Assembly (NCBI GenBank): GCA_903813345.2
Contig: CAIIXF020000002.1
Span: forward strand, 13,414,150-13,478,149
Direction of reading: 5' to 3'
Source: Owenia fusiformis
Lineage: Eukaryota; Annelida; Polychaeta; Sabellida; Oweniidae
Length of the DNA stretch: 64,000 bases
A model generated the notes under the pieces. The model was not told the origin of the DNA and ran no database searches. It saw only the letters and a list, made by a program, of their open reading frames with translations. Each line of letters opens with the position of its first letter. Within the stretch, counting starts at the first letter, position 1. Shown here piece by piece: positions 46,690 through 58,359 of this stretch. The translations under genes were made by a program, and so were the position numbers.

Positions 46690-47485
46690 AGTCAGATTTG
46701 AATTTCTGAGAACTTGTAAAGTCAAATTTGAACTTCTGAAAAGATGTAGATGATTTTGAAAAAAAAATTTGGTCAATTTGAAGCAAGTTGAAAACAGACC
46801 TTTTTGACCTTTTTTGACCTTGAGAAGGTCATTAAAGGTCAAATGTCAAATCTAAAGTCAGATTTGAATTTCTGAGAACATGTAGATGATTTTGAAAATT
46901 TTTTTTAGTCAATTTGAAGCAAGTTGAAAAAAGACCTTTTTGACCTTTTTTGACTTTGAGAAGGTCATTGAAGGTCAAATGTCAAATCTAAAGTCAAATC
47001 TAAAGTCAGATTTGAATTTCTGAGAACACGTAGATGATTTTGAAAAAAAAATTTAGTCAATTTGAAGCAAGTTGAAAACAGACCTTTTTTACCTTTTTTG
47101 ACCTTGAGAAGGTCATTGAAGGTCAAATGTCAAAACTTAAGTCAGATTTGAATTTCTGAGAACACGTAGATGATTTTGAAAAAAAAATTTAGTCAATTTG
47201 AAGCAAGTTGAAAACAGACCTTTTTGACCTTTTTTGACCTTGAGAAGGTCATTGAAGGTCAAATGTCAAATCTAAAGTCAGATTTGAAGGTCAAATGTCA
47301 AATCTAAAGTCAGATTTGAATTTCTGAGAACATGTAGATGATTTTGAAAAAAAATTTAGTCAATGTGAAGCAAGTTGAAAAAAGACCTTTTTGACCTTGA
47401 GAAGGTCATTGAAGGTCAAATGCCAAATCTAAAGTCAGATTTGAACTTCTGAGAACATGTAGATGATTTAGAAAAAAATTGAAGT
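46690..47485. repeat. ~136-bp minisatellite, about six copies
   Basis: GTAGATGATTTTGAAAAAAA recurs near 46746, 46882, 47030, 47166, 47334 and 47459. Between copies lie GTCAATTTGAAGCAAGTTGA, CCTTTTTGACC and GAGAAGGTCATTGAAGGTCA. Spacing varies (125-168) through partial duplications of GTCAAATCTAAAGTCAGATT. A dispersed single copy occurs at 55805-55930. Confidence 0.85.
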
Positions 47486-47540
47486 CAGTCTAAACAGTAT
47501 TTGTTAAGTTATAGGAAGTTGTAAGAAATTGTTACAGACG

Positions 47541-47640
47541 CCGGACGCCAACCGCCGGACGCCAACCGCCGGACGCCAACCGCCGTCGCAAAAAACGGAG
47601 ACCATAACAATATGTCACCACTTTTGGTGGTGACATAATA
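47541..47640. repeat. GC-rich 14-bp repeat followed by a perfect hairpin
   Basis: Three exact copies of CCGGACGCCAACCG (47541-47582) are followed by a palindrome with arms TATGTCACCAC and GTGGTGACATA around TTTTG (47611-47637). This block closes the adjacent minisatellite, and the GC content contrasts with its surroundings. It may be a transposon end. Confidence 0.7.
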
Positions 47641-47991
47641 AGGGCACGGTGTTTTCTAACTAATAACTACCTCAATAATTTATGATACCTTAAAGTGTTC
47701 TTGGGGTATATATTTTTAAACCAAATTCAAATCATTTTTAGTAGGGGAGGGGGAGGTATCAAGATTTTACCCATCAGAATACCTTGCTTTGGAGACAAAT
47801 GCATGGTAGTGACGGGAATCATTACCCAAACTATATTGGGCGCAAATCAATTTTGTATTTGACTTTCTATTATGCTGTTCTTCAATTGTTTTTTACAAAT
47901 GGAGGATCTGAGTACACGAAAGCTCATATTATATTGCTACATTTATAGCGAACATTGATTTCTGAGTCTGTAAAAACAAAGTATGTGGGAT

Positions 47992-48230
47992 CACCCTTGG
48001 TATACGCAGCTGACGAAATGGACCGGTATGGGTCAAAAGCTGGACCTGTACGGGTGAACTTTGGGGGTACTTAAAATCATTCAGAGGGATCATATATTTC
48101 AACTTAGATACGAAGAAGTCAATATTGAGCAAGTTATAGCTGTTTTAAATTCAAATAAAACCGTTAACCCGTACCGGTCCAGCTTTTGACCCGTACCGAT
48201 CCATTTTGTCAGCTGCGTATACCAAGGGTG
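47992..48230. mobile_element. 239-bp MITE with 5-bp target duplication
   Basis: CACCCTTGGTATACGCAGCT at the left mirrors AGCTGCGTATACCAAGGGTG at the right. The TIRs run about 55 bp through GGGTCAAAAGCTGGACC. GGGAT is duplicated at 47987-47991 and 48231-48235. No ORF. Confidence 0.85.
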
Positions 48231-48622
48231 GGGATGCGGAAGAAGTTAGAAGCTCCTATAATTATTTGATATTACTTGGTATCATGGGCTTCCCCTTACT
48301 ATTCCTTACATGGTCCTGATCGTGGCGGATGCCGAGTAACAACATAACAACTCTGACCCCCCCCCCCCTTGTATGGGATGTCAATAAATGAATATGCTGC
48401 CGGTTTTATGAGACCGCCAAAAATTTAATTCAATTTTTGGTTCAAATTTTAATTCACCTGCAATGCCGGACAGCCCTACAAGCTATTTCAAAACATTTAT
48501 TGTCATTAAACGTAGACATGTATGTGCCATACATGAAACATCTACAAAATAGCAAACTATTCTTTAACATACTACTTTAAGATGACAAAAACAAATGTCA
48601 CGTGAGTTGTATTCTGCCTTAG

Positions 48623-48934
48623 CTTGCAGAATTGTCTCAAGTGAATAAAAATATTTTAGACTCGCGCACCCATCCTTCGTAAAATTCGATTTAATCGCGC
48701 ACACGTCATTTTGCGAGACACAAAAGTGCGAATTTCTCTTTAACCGGGACACGCTTGGATGAGATTTTTGGTGAATTAGATCGTCTTCAGACATTGATGG
48801 TACGGGACAAGTTTCACAGAGATACAAAATCTTAAAACATGTAAAAAGTGTGATTACAAACCTCAAGCGAAAGAAAATGCGAATCACTCGCGCACACGTC
48901 ATCCATGAAGTCACGTGACAGACTATACCCAGGG
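48623..48934 (-). repeat. right terminal inverted repeat of the zinc-finger element
   Basis: Reverse complement of 45789-46098 with scattered substitutions. ACTCGCGCA motifs at 48660 and 48886 are intact; the middle one has mutated to ATCGCGCA. Confidence 0.8.
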
Positions 48935-49470
48935 TGATATCCATGTGCTCATTTAACGTAAGTCCTAAATATTTGTATTGTGCTGCATATTCAATAACAT
49001 CGTCACCACATTGAAACACGAATTGGGACCGCATGTGATCCTTTGGACGATGGTGGATAATGTTCGTTTTCATAGCATTAACCGTCATCCTCCATTTGCA
49101 GCACCAAGTAAACATGGTATTTAGCATTTCTTGAAGGTTTTGCTCTGTTGGGGCTATCAAGGCAATGTCGTCCGCGTAAAGCAAAATTCCGATATTTATG
49201 CCATCAATAGGAACTCCCATATTTAGGGACTGTATCTCGTGGACTAAATCATTGGCGTATAACGAGAAAATTGTCGGAGATAGCTTACAGCCTTGTTTCA
49301 ACCCAGTTTCTACGTCAAACCAGCTTCTGAGCGTTAAATTTATCCTAACTGAGTCACTGAACACCAGCATATAATGATTGGATCGCACTAAGTATTCGAC
49401 CCTTAACTCCCGCCATAGATAATTTGGTGCCACAATTGAAGTAAACCTCTGGTTAATTATTTTCAATATA
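48935..49470 (-). pseudogene. LINE, 5' portion with reverse transcriptase palm
   Basis: Minus strand: SWFDVETGLKQGCKLSPTIF, then SLYANDLVHEI, GILLYADDIALIAPTEQNL with the catalytic YADD box, KWRMTVNAMKTNIIHH and YAAQYKYLGLTLNEHMDI, where the TIR element interrupts. The downstream half is at 45190-45788. Similarity fades near 49470, so the endonuclease half is missing (5' truncation). It is related to the 30545 element and CR1/L2-like in layout. Confidence 0.85.
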
Positions 49471-50043
49471 ACTATCAACAAACGTGTAAATGATAATTTT
49501 GATGTTCTGTCACATAGGTGAAGCAATCTTGGGGATATGGCCTAATTTTCTGAATTTCCACTCTGTTCCTGTATACCCCTACTTCAAAAGATGTTATTTG
49601 CCATTTTTCATTATGAACCAACAATAAATGTATTTTTTCTTGTTTACATATAGAATGACATTTCTGTTTTCGAAATCGAATATTGACAGATGGCACTGCA
49701 TTTATTTTTTTCATGATATGGAGCAAACAAATGCGTGTCAATTCACACTGTGGTATCCTACATACTTATATTTCAAGGGTAGTTTTGAAGGATTATCAAA
49801 AAAATCCATGTTTTCAAATGGATTCATCCTTGTCAAAGAACGTGAATGAGGATATGCTGTTTGAAAACCTAACAACATATTTCAAGTTCTTACAATTCTT
49901 GGTTGACAAAAACAAATATTTTGAAAGTTGTGATTGCTGAAGTTTTCGGTAATCTCTTACCACTGTTACTTCCAACTTAATTTTTGAAAGCCAAATGTGA
50001 TGGTCACGAATTGATATTTAAGTCACACGTTGATGCATATATA
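49471..50043. other. AT-rich spacer
   Basis: Short frames only; nothing recognised. Confidence 0.5.
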
Positions 50044-50847
50044 TAGACGTGTCGCAAAAAGGTGGCGCATTTGTTTTTTAAGGGTATCGCGTGAATGTAA
50101 CTTTGATTCCCCGGATTATAAAACAATATTCTAATTAAAGTTATATATCATTTTAAAGCTGTTTCGATGAAGTTTTTAGATCAGCTAAACTCCGTTCACA
50201 ATTCTTGCGCGTTCTTTTTAAAAAAGAGTTTTTTACCAAAACATCTGGCAAATATCCCCTGTTGACACGTTACATTTTGAATTATTTTTCTTTAAACGCT
50301 CATAACTCAAACAATATATGACTATTATACTTATTTTTCGTCTTGATAAAGGTAGATAGAAGTTTTATTTCAAAGGATGATTTTTAGTAAGCGTCCCATA
50401 TTGTGACGTCATAGAGTTTGAAAATAGAATCTGTTGACAGCGACCTTTTTTGCTTTTTTGTTACCTACAACTTTTCAGGTGTACGTTAAACAAAAAATAC
50501 GAGATCAATTTTTAATAAATCATACATGATTATTTTGCTCTTAAACTCTTGTTTATTAATAAATAGTTGATTTTGTTCGCAAAAGTATGTGTTTTCTGTT
50601 GTATGTGGAAAAGTGGAGGACGAAAGGTTTTCAAAATTCATTAAAATAGGGCTGATTTACGCCATTCGCCTATTTTCAAGCACAGCAACACGTATATTTA
50701 TTTCACCTAAAATATCAATTGATTCGTGTTTTATGATGCTCCTAGCCCATTAACAATATATCTATGATATCAGAGTGCGAGGATCCTCTGGATTACGCCA
50801 CAAAATGTGTAACAATGCGTGCGCGACCTTTTTGCGACACATCATAA
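50044..50847. mobile_element. TIR element, ~800 bp, TA-flanked
   Basis: GTGTCGCAAAAAGGTGGCGC at the left mirrors GCGCGACCTTTTTGCGACAC at the right, with TA on both sides. The interior is AT-rich with no transposase. It is probably a Tc1/mariner-type MITE. Confidence 0.7.
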
Positions 50848-51459
50848 CATCATATGTGTACATTAACTGTCGATTACATGCCGACTTACATTTATATAAT
50901 ATCCACAGTTACTCAAAGTTAAACAGAGCAATGAAATTGCACGAAACCTTTTGTGAACGATTTTTCATGAATCCTCCTTCGAAGTGTTACCAAAGTGCTC
51001 CCCGGGAGTGGAAATTTCGTCTTGAGCAATCAAAATAATAACGGTTAGTTTGAATTTTTGTTTGAGTTTATAGCTTACATCTCTGAATTTAAAAACATAT
51101 CGCCTCACTGAGAGGTTCGGGCGATTTTGGCGATCTATCATTATAAAAGGCTAAACATTGTGAAAAACACGAGTGGACACGCTGACATTTGGAATTGAAA
51201 TTCTCCTACATTATTGTCGACTCATGTTTAAAAGTCATGAAAACAAGGTTGAGCAGAAAACATTGTCCCAATTGTTATGTTGTATTCCAAGAAACTTATC
51301 AATTTAGAAATGCAAAATGTTCAATTTAAATTTGTTTTTCAATTAGAAAAAATGGCACCTGTAGAGAACAACAAAATCATTTAAAAAGGAGATATTTACT
51401 AAATGTAACATTCGTTGGCATGTGTCATGAAGTAAATAACAAGAATATGCTTTTGATTC
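50848..51459. other. no feature recognised
   Basis: AT-rich, short frames only. Confidence 0.45.
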
Positions 51460-52075
51460 TATATGTTATGTTATGTTATATTTATTTTCATATTATAATT
51501 AAATACAATTTGAATAACAAGGTATGCACAAGACGCTGGGTGTATAATGTACAGTTTACACCACATTTCATATTACATTGTAGTATATATATAGCAAGAG
51601 CACCTTCTCTGATGATAAGAATCACTAGATTAGCAATGAAACATGAACAAAATGAACCATGACATGATATTTGATATTAGATGTACTGTAGGTGGAGAGG
51701 AGAAGTGATTTCAAAGAAGATTTAAACAAAGATAAAGTAGAAGACATAATGATGTTTTCATTTACTCCGTTCTATACTCTTGATAGTTCTACTTTTACTG
51801 ACTTTTCACCAAATTTGTTTTTAATCATATATGAACGTTGGCGGTCTTTATTTCTAATTTCATGGTCATGTGTATCAGCATTTGTAGAATAGAATTGTTT
51901 AAAAAGGTGATGTGGGAACTTGTCAGATTTATTCATATTTTGGTATGCAAAGTTGGCAACATTGAAGTTAAATATGTCATAAATATTTAGGATTCTAAGA
52001 TCTTTCAATAAAGGGGCGGCATGAGCTAACTTACTAGTATCTTGTTCCTGAAGAAATTTGTTAAGGAGCGCTATA
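51460..52075 (-). pseudogene. non-LTR retrotransposon, C-terminal end (second family)
   Basis: Minus strand: KLAHAAPLLKDLRILNIYDI, FNVANFAYQNMNKSDKFPHH and THDHEIRNKDRQRS..FGEKSVKVELSRV follow the layout of the C-terminal segment of many jockey/RTE-like LINE proteins (..NTRN..GK.S....G..LWN). An in-frame TAG replaces the expected Trp, and the frame then continues NGVNENIIMSSTLSLFKSSL. AACATAACATA at 51466-51480 (minus strand) may be the 3' tail. Confidence 0.65.
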
Positions 52076-52489
52076 TTTTAACGTACTTTTATCATCCCGA
52101 ACTCAAATATTTCTAATACTTATATTTCGCGAAAACTTTGTTGAGAATGGATTCGAAATGTACTCAAAATTAATACGTTAAAATGTGTATTATCATTTTA
52201 ATAATTACACGAATCACCTCACAAATTATTTTGGAAAACAAAGATGTACGATTTTTGAGATTTTTATTTTCGAATGTTGACTTAGTTACTAGACTTGGCT
52301 GTGTACCTGGACTGACTATTCAGCCAACCATGATCCAAGGTGAATAAATGACATAGCATTGAAAAGAGGAGAAATGTGGTTTCATGATACATTGAATGGA
52401 ATAGATATACAGTCATCGCTGGTTTTGCGGATTTACGATGTATTAGTTTGATTGCGTTTTTTGCTCACCCCATTCTCGTACAACGACGT
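52076..52489. other. no feature recognised
   Basis: AT-rich spacer. Confidence 0.45.
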
Positions 52490-52658
52490 GTTTTTGGCAG
52501 GGGCAGATTTCCCAAAGATGACCTGTAGTATTCAGCACGTTCGATAACGAATTTTATCAACAGGCCTCATTTGCCATTGAAACGGATCTCTCAATGTTCG
52601 CTGTTGTTGTACGAGTATTCTCTGCAAGTTTTTGGATCGAGTAACTTCAATAGTATTA
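52490..52658 (+). repeat. dispersed repeat, inverted partner at 56170-56340
   Basis: GGCCTCATTTGCCATTGAAA, TCTCAATGTTC, GGATCGAGTAACTTCA and AGTATTAC recur in reverse complement at 56170-56340. No coding content. Confidence 0.65.
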
Positions 52659-52659
52659 C

Positions 52660-52985
52660 AGTGTCTACATTTCTCACTTTTGCACTAGTGCACTCATGTA
52701 CCTAGAAAAGAATGTAAAGAAGAATGTTTTCACAAAATGTATAAAAACAAGAAAATTCAGTGAAAAATTCAGAAAATTTTCAGAGTTTTTTTTTCACTGA
52801 ATTTCCTCGTTTTTTATATATTTTACTGAACAAATCTTCTAACCAGTCTTTTCTAGGCACTAAAGTGCACTAGTGCAAAACTGGAAGATGTAGACAATGT
52901 AGGGAAGGAGTGATTCTTGTTTGAAAAATAACATGTGACTCAATTGAGGTATGCAAAAAAATCATGCATGCAACCTGGCCTTAAA
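52660..52985. repeat. dispersed palindromic repeat, copy 2 (complete)
   Basis: GTGTCTACATTTCTCACTTT..GCACTAGTGCACT..CCTAGAAAAG faces its inverted partner ending GGAAGATGTAGACAATG at 52902, arms of about 115 bp. The shared flank runs to CCTGGCCTTA at 52984. The first copy is at 24673-24995. Confidence 0.78.
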
Positions 52986-53779
52986 CCACAAAACATTTCT
53001 AATTTATTTTGGTTATTCATTTTATTAATTATTTGATACTATCACTAGAATAAGCGAAATTTTCTAAATTAGTACAAACTATTTTATTTTTTTACATACT
53101 TCAAATTTATTTCTAAAAATCAATCGGTTACATTTTTACAAATTGCCATTGTTGACAGGACAACATTATCGGCAATTGAAACAATTTTGATAAGTAAAAA
53201 AATGGATATTCAGAAATACACAGAATGTTCAGAGAAGCTTTTTCTTTTTTGTTGTTGTTTGGTTTGCTTGTTCCCCAGTACCAAGTGATGGTATCAAGAT
53301 CAAATGTTAAAAATTACCCTGTCCCAGACTTTGTATAGTTTGAAAAGTATAGTGAGCAGTGATTTCAATCAGTTTTTCATTTGTTTCAATGTCCAAAGTT
53401 TCATCTCCATTTAATAGAAAATATGTTTTCCTTTGAATTGAGTGCTTTGAATTGAGTTCAAAATTACGTAAACAGTTCAAGTCTGATAGTCCTGCAAGAA
53501 GAACTTCACGTTCATTAAGTAGCAGTGGACACTTGCTATTTTCATAATTGGATAATTAGTAATACAGTCATGTATTAAACTTGATCATGAGAATGTACTC
53601 GTTTGTTAACTTTGGAAAGATATTTATAGTACAATTCTCTGTAAAATATCAAACTATACACTGTATGAAATTAAGATCATTTTTGCATACACTTATTGAA
53701 CGGCCAGGAAATTAAAGTAAAAACTGATTCTGCTCGACAATTGCGATATATTTTCGTTTCTCCCCCTATCACATCAAAC
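52986..53779. other. no feature recognised
   Basis: AT-rich, no convincing frame. Confidence 0.45.
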
Positions 53780-54240
53780 TAGTTCTCAACCGTTCTTTCC
53801 AGTCATACAAGTCGTAAAACAGGCTTAACGCGTCCCTAGTAGGGTCAGAGTACGGCAATTACGTTCCTAGTGTAGTAGGTCATCTCGTTTGAAGTACGTT
53901 GTTACAAGATCTAATGTTGCTAACTCGTTCATACGTAGTACGTCCTTAATCAGTTTAAACCAGTTTGCAATTAGTTCTACTTCGCTCTCCTCAGACAATT
54001 AAACTTGTTCTAAAAACGTCCATACTCGGATTGAAGTTCGACAGTTCCGTACGTAGTACGTCAAGCTCGTCTTAAATATGCTGTCACTCTTCTAATTGCA
54101 GAACGTGGCGACTATCAGAAAATGTTGAGCATGCTCTAAGTTCTGGAGGACGTAGACCCCACGGTTTTAAGTACGTCTAATCTGTTCGTACACAGTTTAA
54201 GCTCGTTTTCGAGAAAGTATATGTCGTAAGAACAAGTTGT
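53780..54240. other. ACGT/TCGT-rich low-order repeat region
   Basis: Words such as TACGTAGTACGTC, AGTACGTC, GTTCGT and GCTCGTC recur irregularly (for example 53935, 54050, 54170), giving far more CpG than the flanks. No fixed period or reading frame. It may be an eroded tandem repeat. Confidence 0.5.
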
Positions 54241-55185
54241 GAGAACTAGGTGGCCAAACTGCCCTAATTCACGTCACCATACTAGCCAATGGGCAAAAGG
54301 TCAAACGCCTGACTTTTTATCTCGAGTTATGGATTTATGTGGCCTCATGGGCCTATCTGAGGTTCTTAAGCTATATCTAAGCTACATTTTGACAATAAGC
54401 ACAATAGGGGCCAAATATCTACTTTTTGAAATAATTGGTCAATTGTGACACTACCCCCTCCTCTCTGCCGACAGAAATTGAAATTCACAAAAATGAAGGC
54501 AAACTTAATACGCCACTTGACTAGACATTTTCCTTTTCCTACTGACTCGTCATGATCACAAATGTGTTGAGACTACATTTATTTTTGAAAACTACTTTTT
54601 TCGGAAGTGACATATAAGGGCATTTTGGCCGGTGTGATAGTAGCTTTACCTATCCCTACTGTGTTGTGTCGTATCAAGTTGCAAAGGTCATGTGACGACT
54701 ATCCCCCCGTTTGTTGTTTGATACTAAATTTTGGATCAGTAAAGCAAATATTAGAATAAATTTCTTGATCAAAATAGTTTCTTTTAAGTTTTACACACAT
54801 CTTTTTTGCGATTCTGCAAAACATTGTGAATGCATTTGAACATTCTGAGGTTGTGTCGAACCTGTAAAAAGGGCGTGCCTGAGAACATAATAGGTTAATG
54901 TATTCAATATCAAGGTTCTACATGCACAGGTAGACCTCATCTCTATATGAATCGATCTTTGTCATACATGTTTATACATCCTTGAACTTTGCACATCTCT
55001 AGATCTTGTGTCTTCGCTGAGATTTGTTCACGATACGATCCAATAGTTTCTTTGCAAGACTTATTTCAAGATCCTCTTCAATATCTGAAAAATATGAATG
55101 CAAATAATTAACATGCATACTGCTATATAATAGTATTTAATTCGAATCCCTGTTCAACCATTCTTATTCTTTTATTGAGTTAAAC
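54241..55185. other. no feature recognised
   Basis: Short frames only. Confidence 0.45.
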
Positions 55186-55375
55186 ATATATATTTATTTA
55201 TTTATTTTGTTTAAGCGTCGTGAGTCATAAAACATATAAAATACAATTAAAACACCCCAGGCCGACAACGACACTTTAAATACATGTAGATCATTTATAA
55301 TGAAAATTTTCTAGAAGTTTTAGCATTGCATGGCCACAGGCCCTTGCAACAAATAGGTAAATACTAGCATTGCTC
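55186..55375 (-). pseudogene. possible LINE 3' end
   Basis: On the minus strand the segment ends ACGCTTAAACAAAATAAATA followed by an (AATA)n tail. It is preceded by GCAAGGGCCTGTGGCCATGC, a style common at LINE 3' ends. No coding part is retained. Confidence 0.35.
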
Positions 55376-55539
55376 ATTAAGTTAAAAAATTCAAATCTCT
55401 TATATCAGGAACATATCATAGTGAAACGTCCACGTCCTCTCATGATACTTTTGATACTCTGGTGATTATACACTGTGTTATGAAGACATGACAAGAAACA
55501 CAGTGATAAATATGCACTTTAAAGAGAACAACTGTCATC

Positions 55540-56640
55540 ATGTAATTACCCTGCATGTCCAAAACCTAATCAGATCTTGGCACTAGTCTAGCTGCTCTTG
55601 CATCTGTCAAAATTTCAAGTTACACAGATTAGCGGTTTTCCTGGAATTTTGATGACAAGAATCGATTTTTATTGTATAATATCGTTTGTGACCTAGTTTG
55701 ACTACTTTGACGGACCTTCGACCCTGAAATGTTACTTTTCATACTTCAGTAGGTGTTTTGGAATCAAACTTACCTGATTTTGAATAAAAAATACATTTAA
55801 ATCAACTAATAATTAATAACCTTTTTGACCTTTCGAGAGTCACTGAAGATCAAATCACAAATCTAAGGTCAGTTTTGAGCTTCTCAAAACTTTAGATGAT
55901 TAAAAAAATTTGATCAATTTGGAGCAACTTGAATAATTCAAAATGGTCGATTTATCAAAGAACTCGAAATGGTCACCAGTAGTAGTGAGTAGCTCCCATA
56001 ATTCTTTCATATTCTATCGTATTCAGGGATTCCTCACTATATGATTTCCAATCAAATTGCAGGATGTGATCACGTGAACAATCATGAGCACATGCTCTCT
56101 CAGTGCCGCGCATGCGCAAAGTAAAATTTGAAATCGTGGAAATGACGTTAACATCAGTTCAATATCATCATTTCAAAACTACGGTAATACTATAACTGAA
56201 GTAACTCGATCCAAACTTAAAGAGACTGCTCATAAAACAACGGTGAACATTGAGAGATTCATTTCAATGGCAAATGAGGCCTGTTTATAAAATTTGTTAT
56301 CCAACGTGCCAATACGAAAGGTCATCTTTGCCCCCCCCCCCCTGATGGCCACCATGTAATTTACCAAGCATACCCAAAACCTATTCAGATTTTGACACTA
56401 GTCTGTTTTTGTATCTTATAAAATTTCATAAAAGTTAAACAGACGAGTGAATTTCCTTGAATTTTTCAGTGATGTCAAGATTTATTGAAAATTAAAAATG
56501 ATCACCCAGCATGCCTTCAACCTAATCTAACCTGGCACTTGTATGTGGTTGCATCTGTAAATATTTCAAGTTGAGAAAGTAAGTGGTTTTCCTGGAATTT
56601 TGATGGTAAGATTCGATTTATGTGGCACCCGCCCGCACAC
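55540..56640. repeat. dispersed-repeat cluster
   Basis: Three diverged copies of a ~150-bp unit (CAAAACCTAATCAGATCTTGG, ATCTGTCAAAATTTCAAGTT, TTTCCTGGAATTTTGATG) start near 55550, 56355 and 56510. A single copy of the 46690 minisatellite unit lies at 55805-55930, and the inverted partner of 52490-52658 at 56170-56340. The last unit ends in GGCACCCGCCCGCACACCCG. Confidence 0.65.
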
Positions 56641-58355
56641 CCGCCCATTCGTGGCCTGCCCATCATCACAATACGACTACAACATAGCACATTTTCAAAG
56701 TGCGATATATAATTAATGTTTGTCGCGAATTGTCGGTACTTTCAACAATATGTATATTCAAAACTTAACTGAGTTTGTTTGAAATGAATACATAAGCATA
56801 ATAATGACTATTCTTTCGCTAAATGTATGTAGCTTATTTCTTACCTTTCAATTCTGCCTGGTGTCCGACTTGGACATCTGTATTCTCTCGTTTGCTAGCC
56901 TCGATCTCCTTTTTCAATGCTTAAATAAATTTAACAAAAATTACATTATAATAATGCTAGTTAGTATCACATGCTCTGTAAAATTCCAGTAATCTGATTG
57001 GTGGATTACCGTGTCAGCCGGGCAGCAAGACCCCTGGATTCAATTGTCTACGTTGTTTGGCATTAAAATGTGGTGTTCTTCCGCGGAGAGAAAGTAGTTC
57101 GTTAATTGGATTTCTATAAAAATGACAGCCTGTTTCAAACTAAGTTTAAGGGTATTAGGAAAATGTTTAAATGTATATTTATCCAATATTATGTGAGAGT
57201 GTAGTCTCAAGCGTCGGTCTGATGTACTTTTGAACGAATATCTTATTCATGGAAGTGTCTGTGACGTATTTCCACATGGACCCAATACGATATATTTTTT
57301 AACCAAAATAACGCTTGAATCGCAAATTTTGCTGGGCCGTTTGATGATAACGTTTGTTATATTTTATCATATTCAGATATGTGATAGCCCTAATGACGCC
57401 GGTTCTTTTCCAACTTGTGGCGTAATCAAAATCACAATATGAGTTGGCAAGATCTGACTTTGAAATTGGGCTTCGCAATTCATACAATTTCATTTTTTAT
57501 TTTGACATGAGCAGAAATAAAGGTTTTAAACTCTACCAGAAACTTACAGAAAGTCTAAGAAAGCAATTTATTTTAAAAACATACATTCAAATGCATCTTT
57601 GCTGAAATTTCTAATGTTAGGTATTAAAGCTACTCACTTTTATCGATGTTTTACTGCAGACGATGATTATTTGCACTGTAGAAAAACTAAATAATTTTTG
57701 AGCCAAAAATAAGTCTGGGCCGTTTTATGATAACGATAATTTCATTTTCTCAAATAAGTGTTTTTTTATAGTGCTGATTCCAAATGTTATTGCTGTCTCA
57801 ATAATCAATTGAAAGACGCATGAAAAGTTGGGGAATTTCAATCATGAAGATAGGTGTAAAATGACAGGTCCCCAATCAATTATATACGGCGCCATCTTTA
57901 TTTGCATAGTTCAAGGTCACTGAAATATTGCTGAAACGTACAGTCTTTCCTGTGTTATTTTGCGATAATATGGCTCAATTAGGTTAAGTTATTATCTTTC
58001 CTTGTTGGGAGGTGTCATACATTTATATAAGATGTCAACTAATTATCACAAAAAGGTATGTATAATTTCATTATTACGTTACGATTATTTTTTCAAGAAT
58101 TTGATTTTGGATTTTGTGAATTTGATCCTGATTTTTCAAAATGAGGTCTAACCGTTGTGCAGGTCCTCATCATATCGTACGCATTAGAATTTCAGAAGTA
58201 AGGTACTGTACATGTATCTCCAACTGGAAATGAAAGAATATTATAAGAATTCCACTAAACTTCCGAATATGATGAATGAACTTCGATGAAGTCAGTCTAG
58301 AATGATTTGAACATTTAATGTACCCAAGATCTGGCTATAGCCTCTTTTGAGCTTG
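56641..58355. other. no gene recognised
   Basis: A 20-bp word (TGGGCCGTTTGATGATAACG and a near copy) occurs at 57331 and 57717. Otherwise featureless. Confidence 0.45.
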
Positions 58356-58359
58356 CATA
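58356..58359. repeat. target-site duplication, left
   Basis: CATA directly before the left LTR; repeated at 62653-62656 directly after the right LTR. Confidence 0.75.

Larger units (their letters stand above)
45789..48934. mobile_element. 3.1-kb TIR element carrying a zinc-finger ORF, inserted in a LINE
   Basis: Inverted repeats of about 310 bp (45789-46098 and 48623-48934) start CCCTGGGTATAGTCTGTCAC. They interrupt one LINE whose two halves lie on either side in the same orientation, which shows the segment is an insertion. Contents from left: C2H2 zinc-finger ORF (minus), a ~136-bp minisatellite, a GC-rich 14-bp repeat with hairpin, and a 239-bp nested MITE. No transposase is visible, so it is a non-autonomous or eroded DNA element of unknown superfamily. 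No clean target duplication is seen; a 3-bp CCC is possible. Confidence 0.75.
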
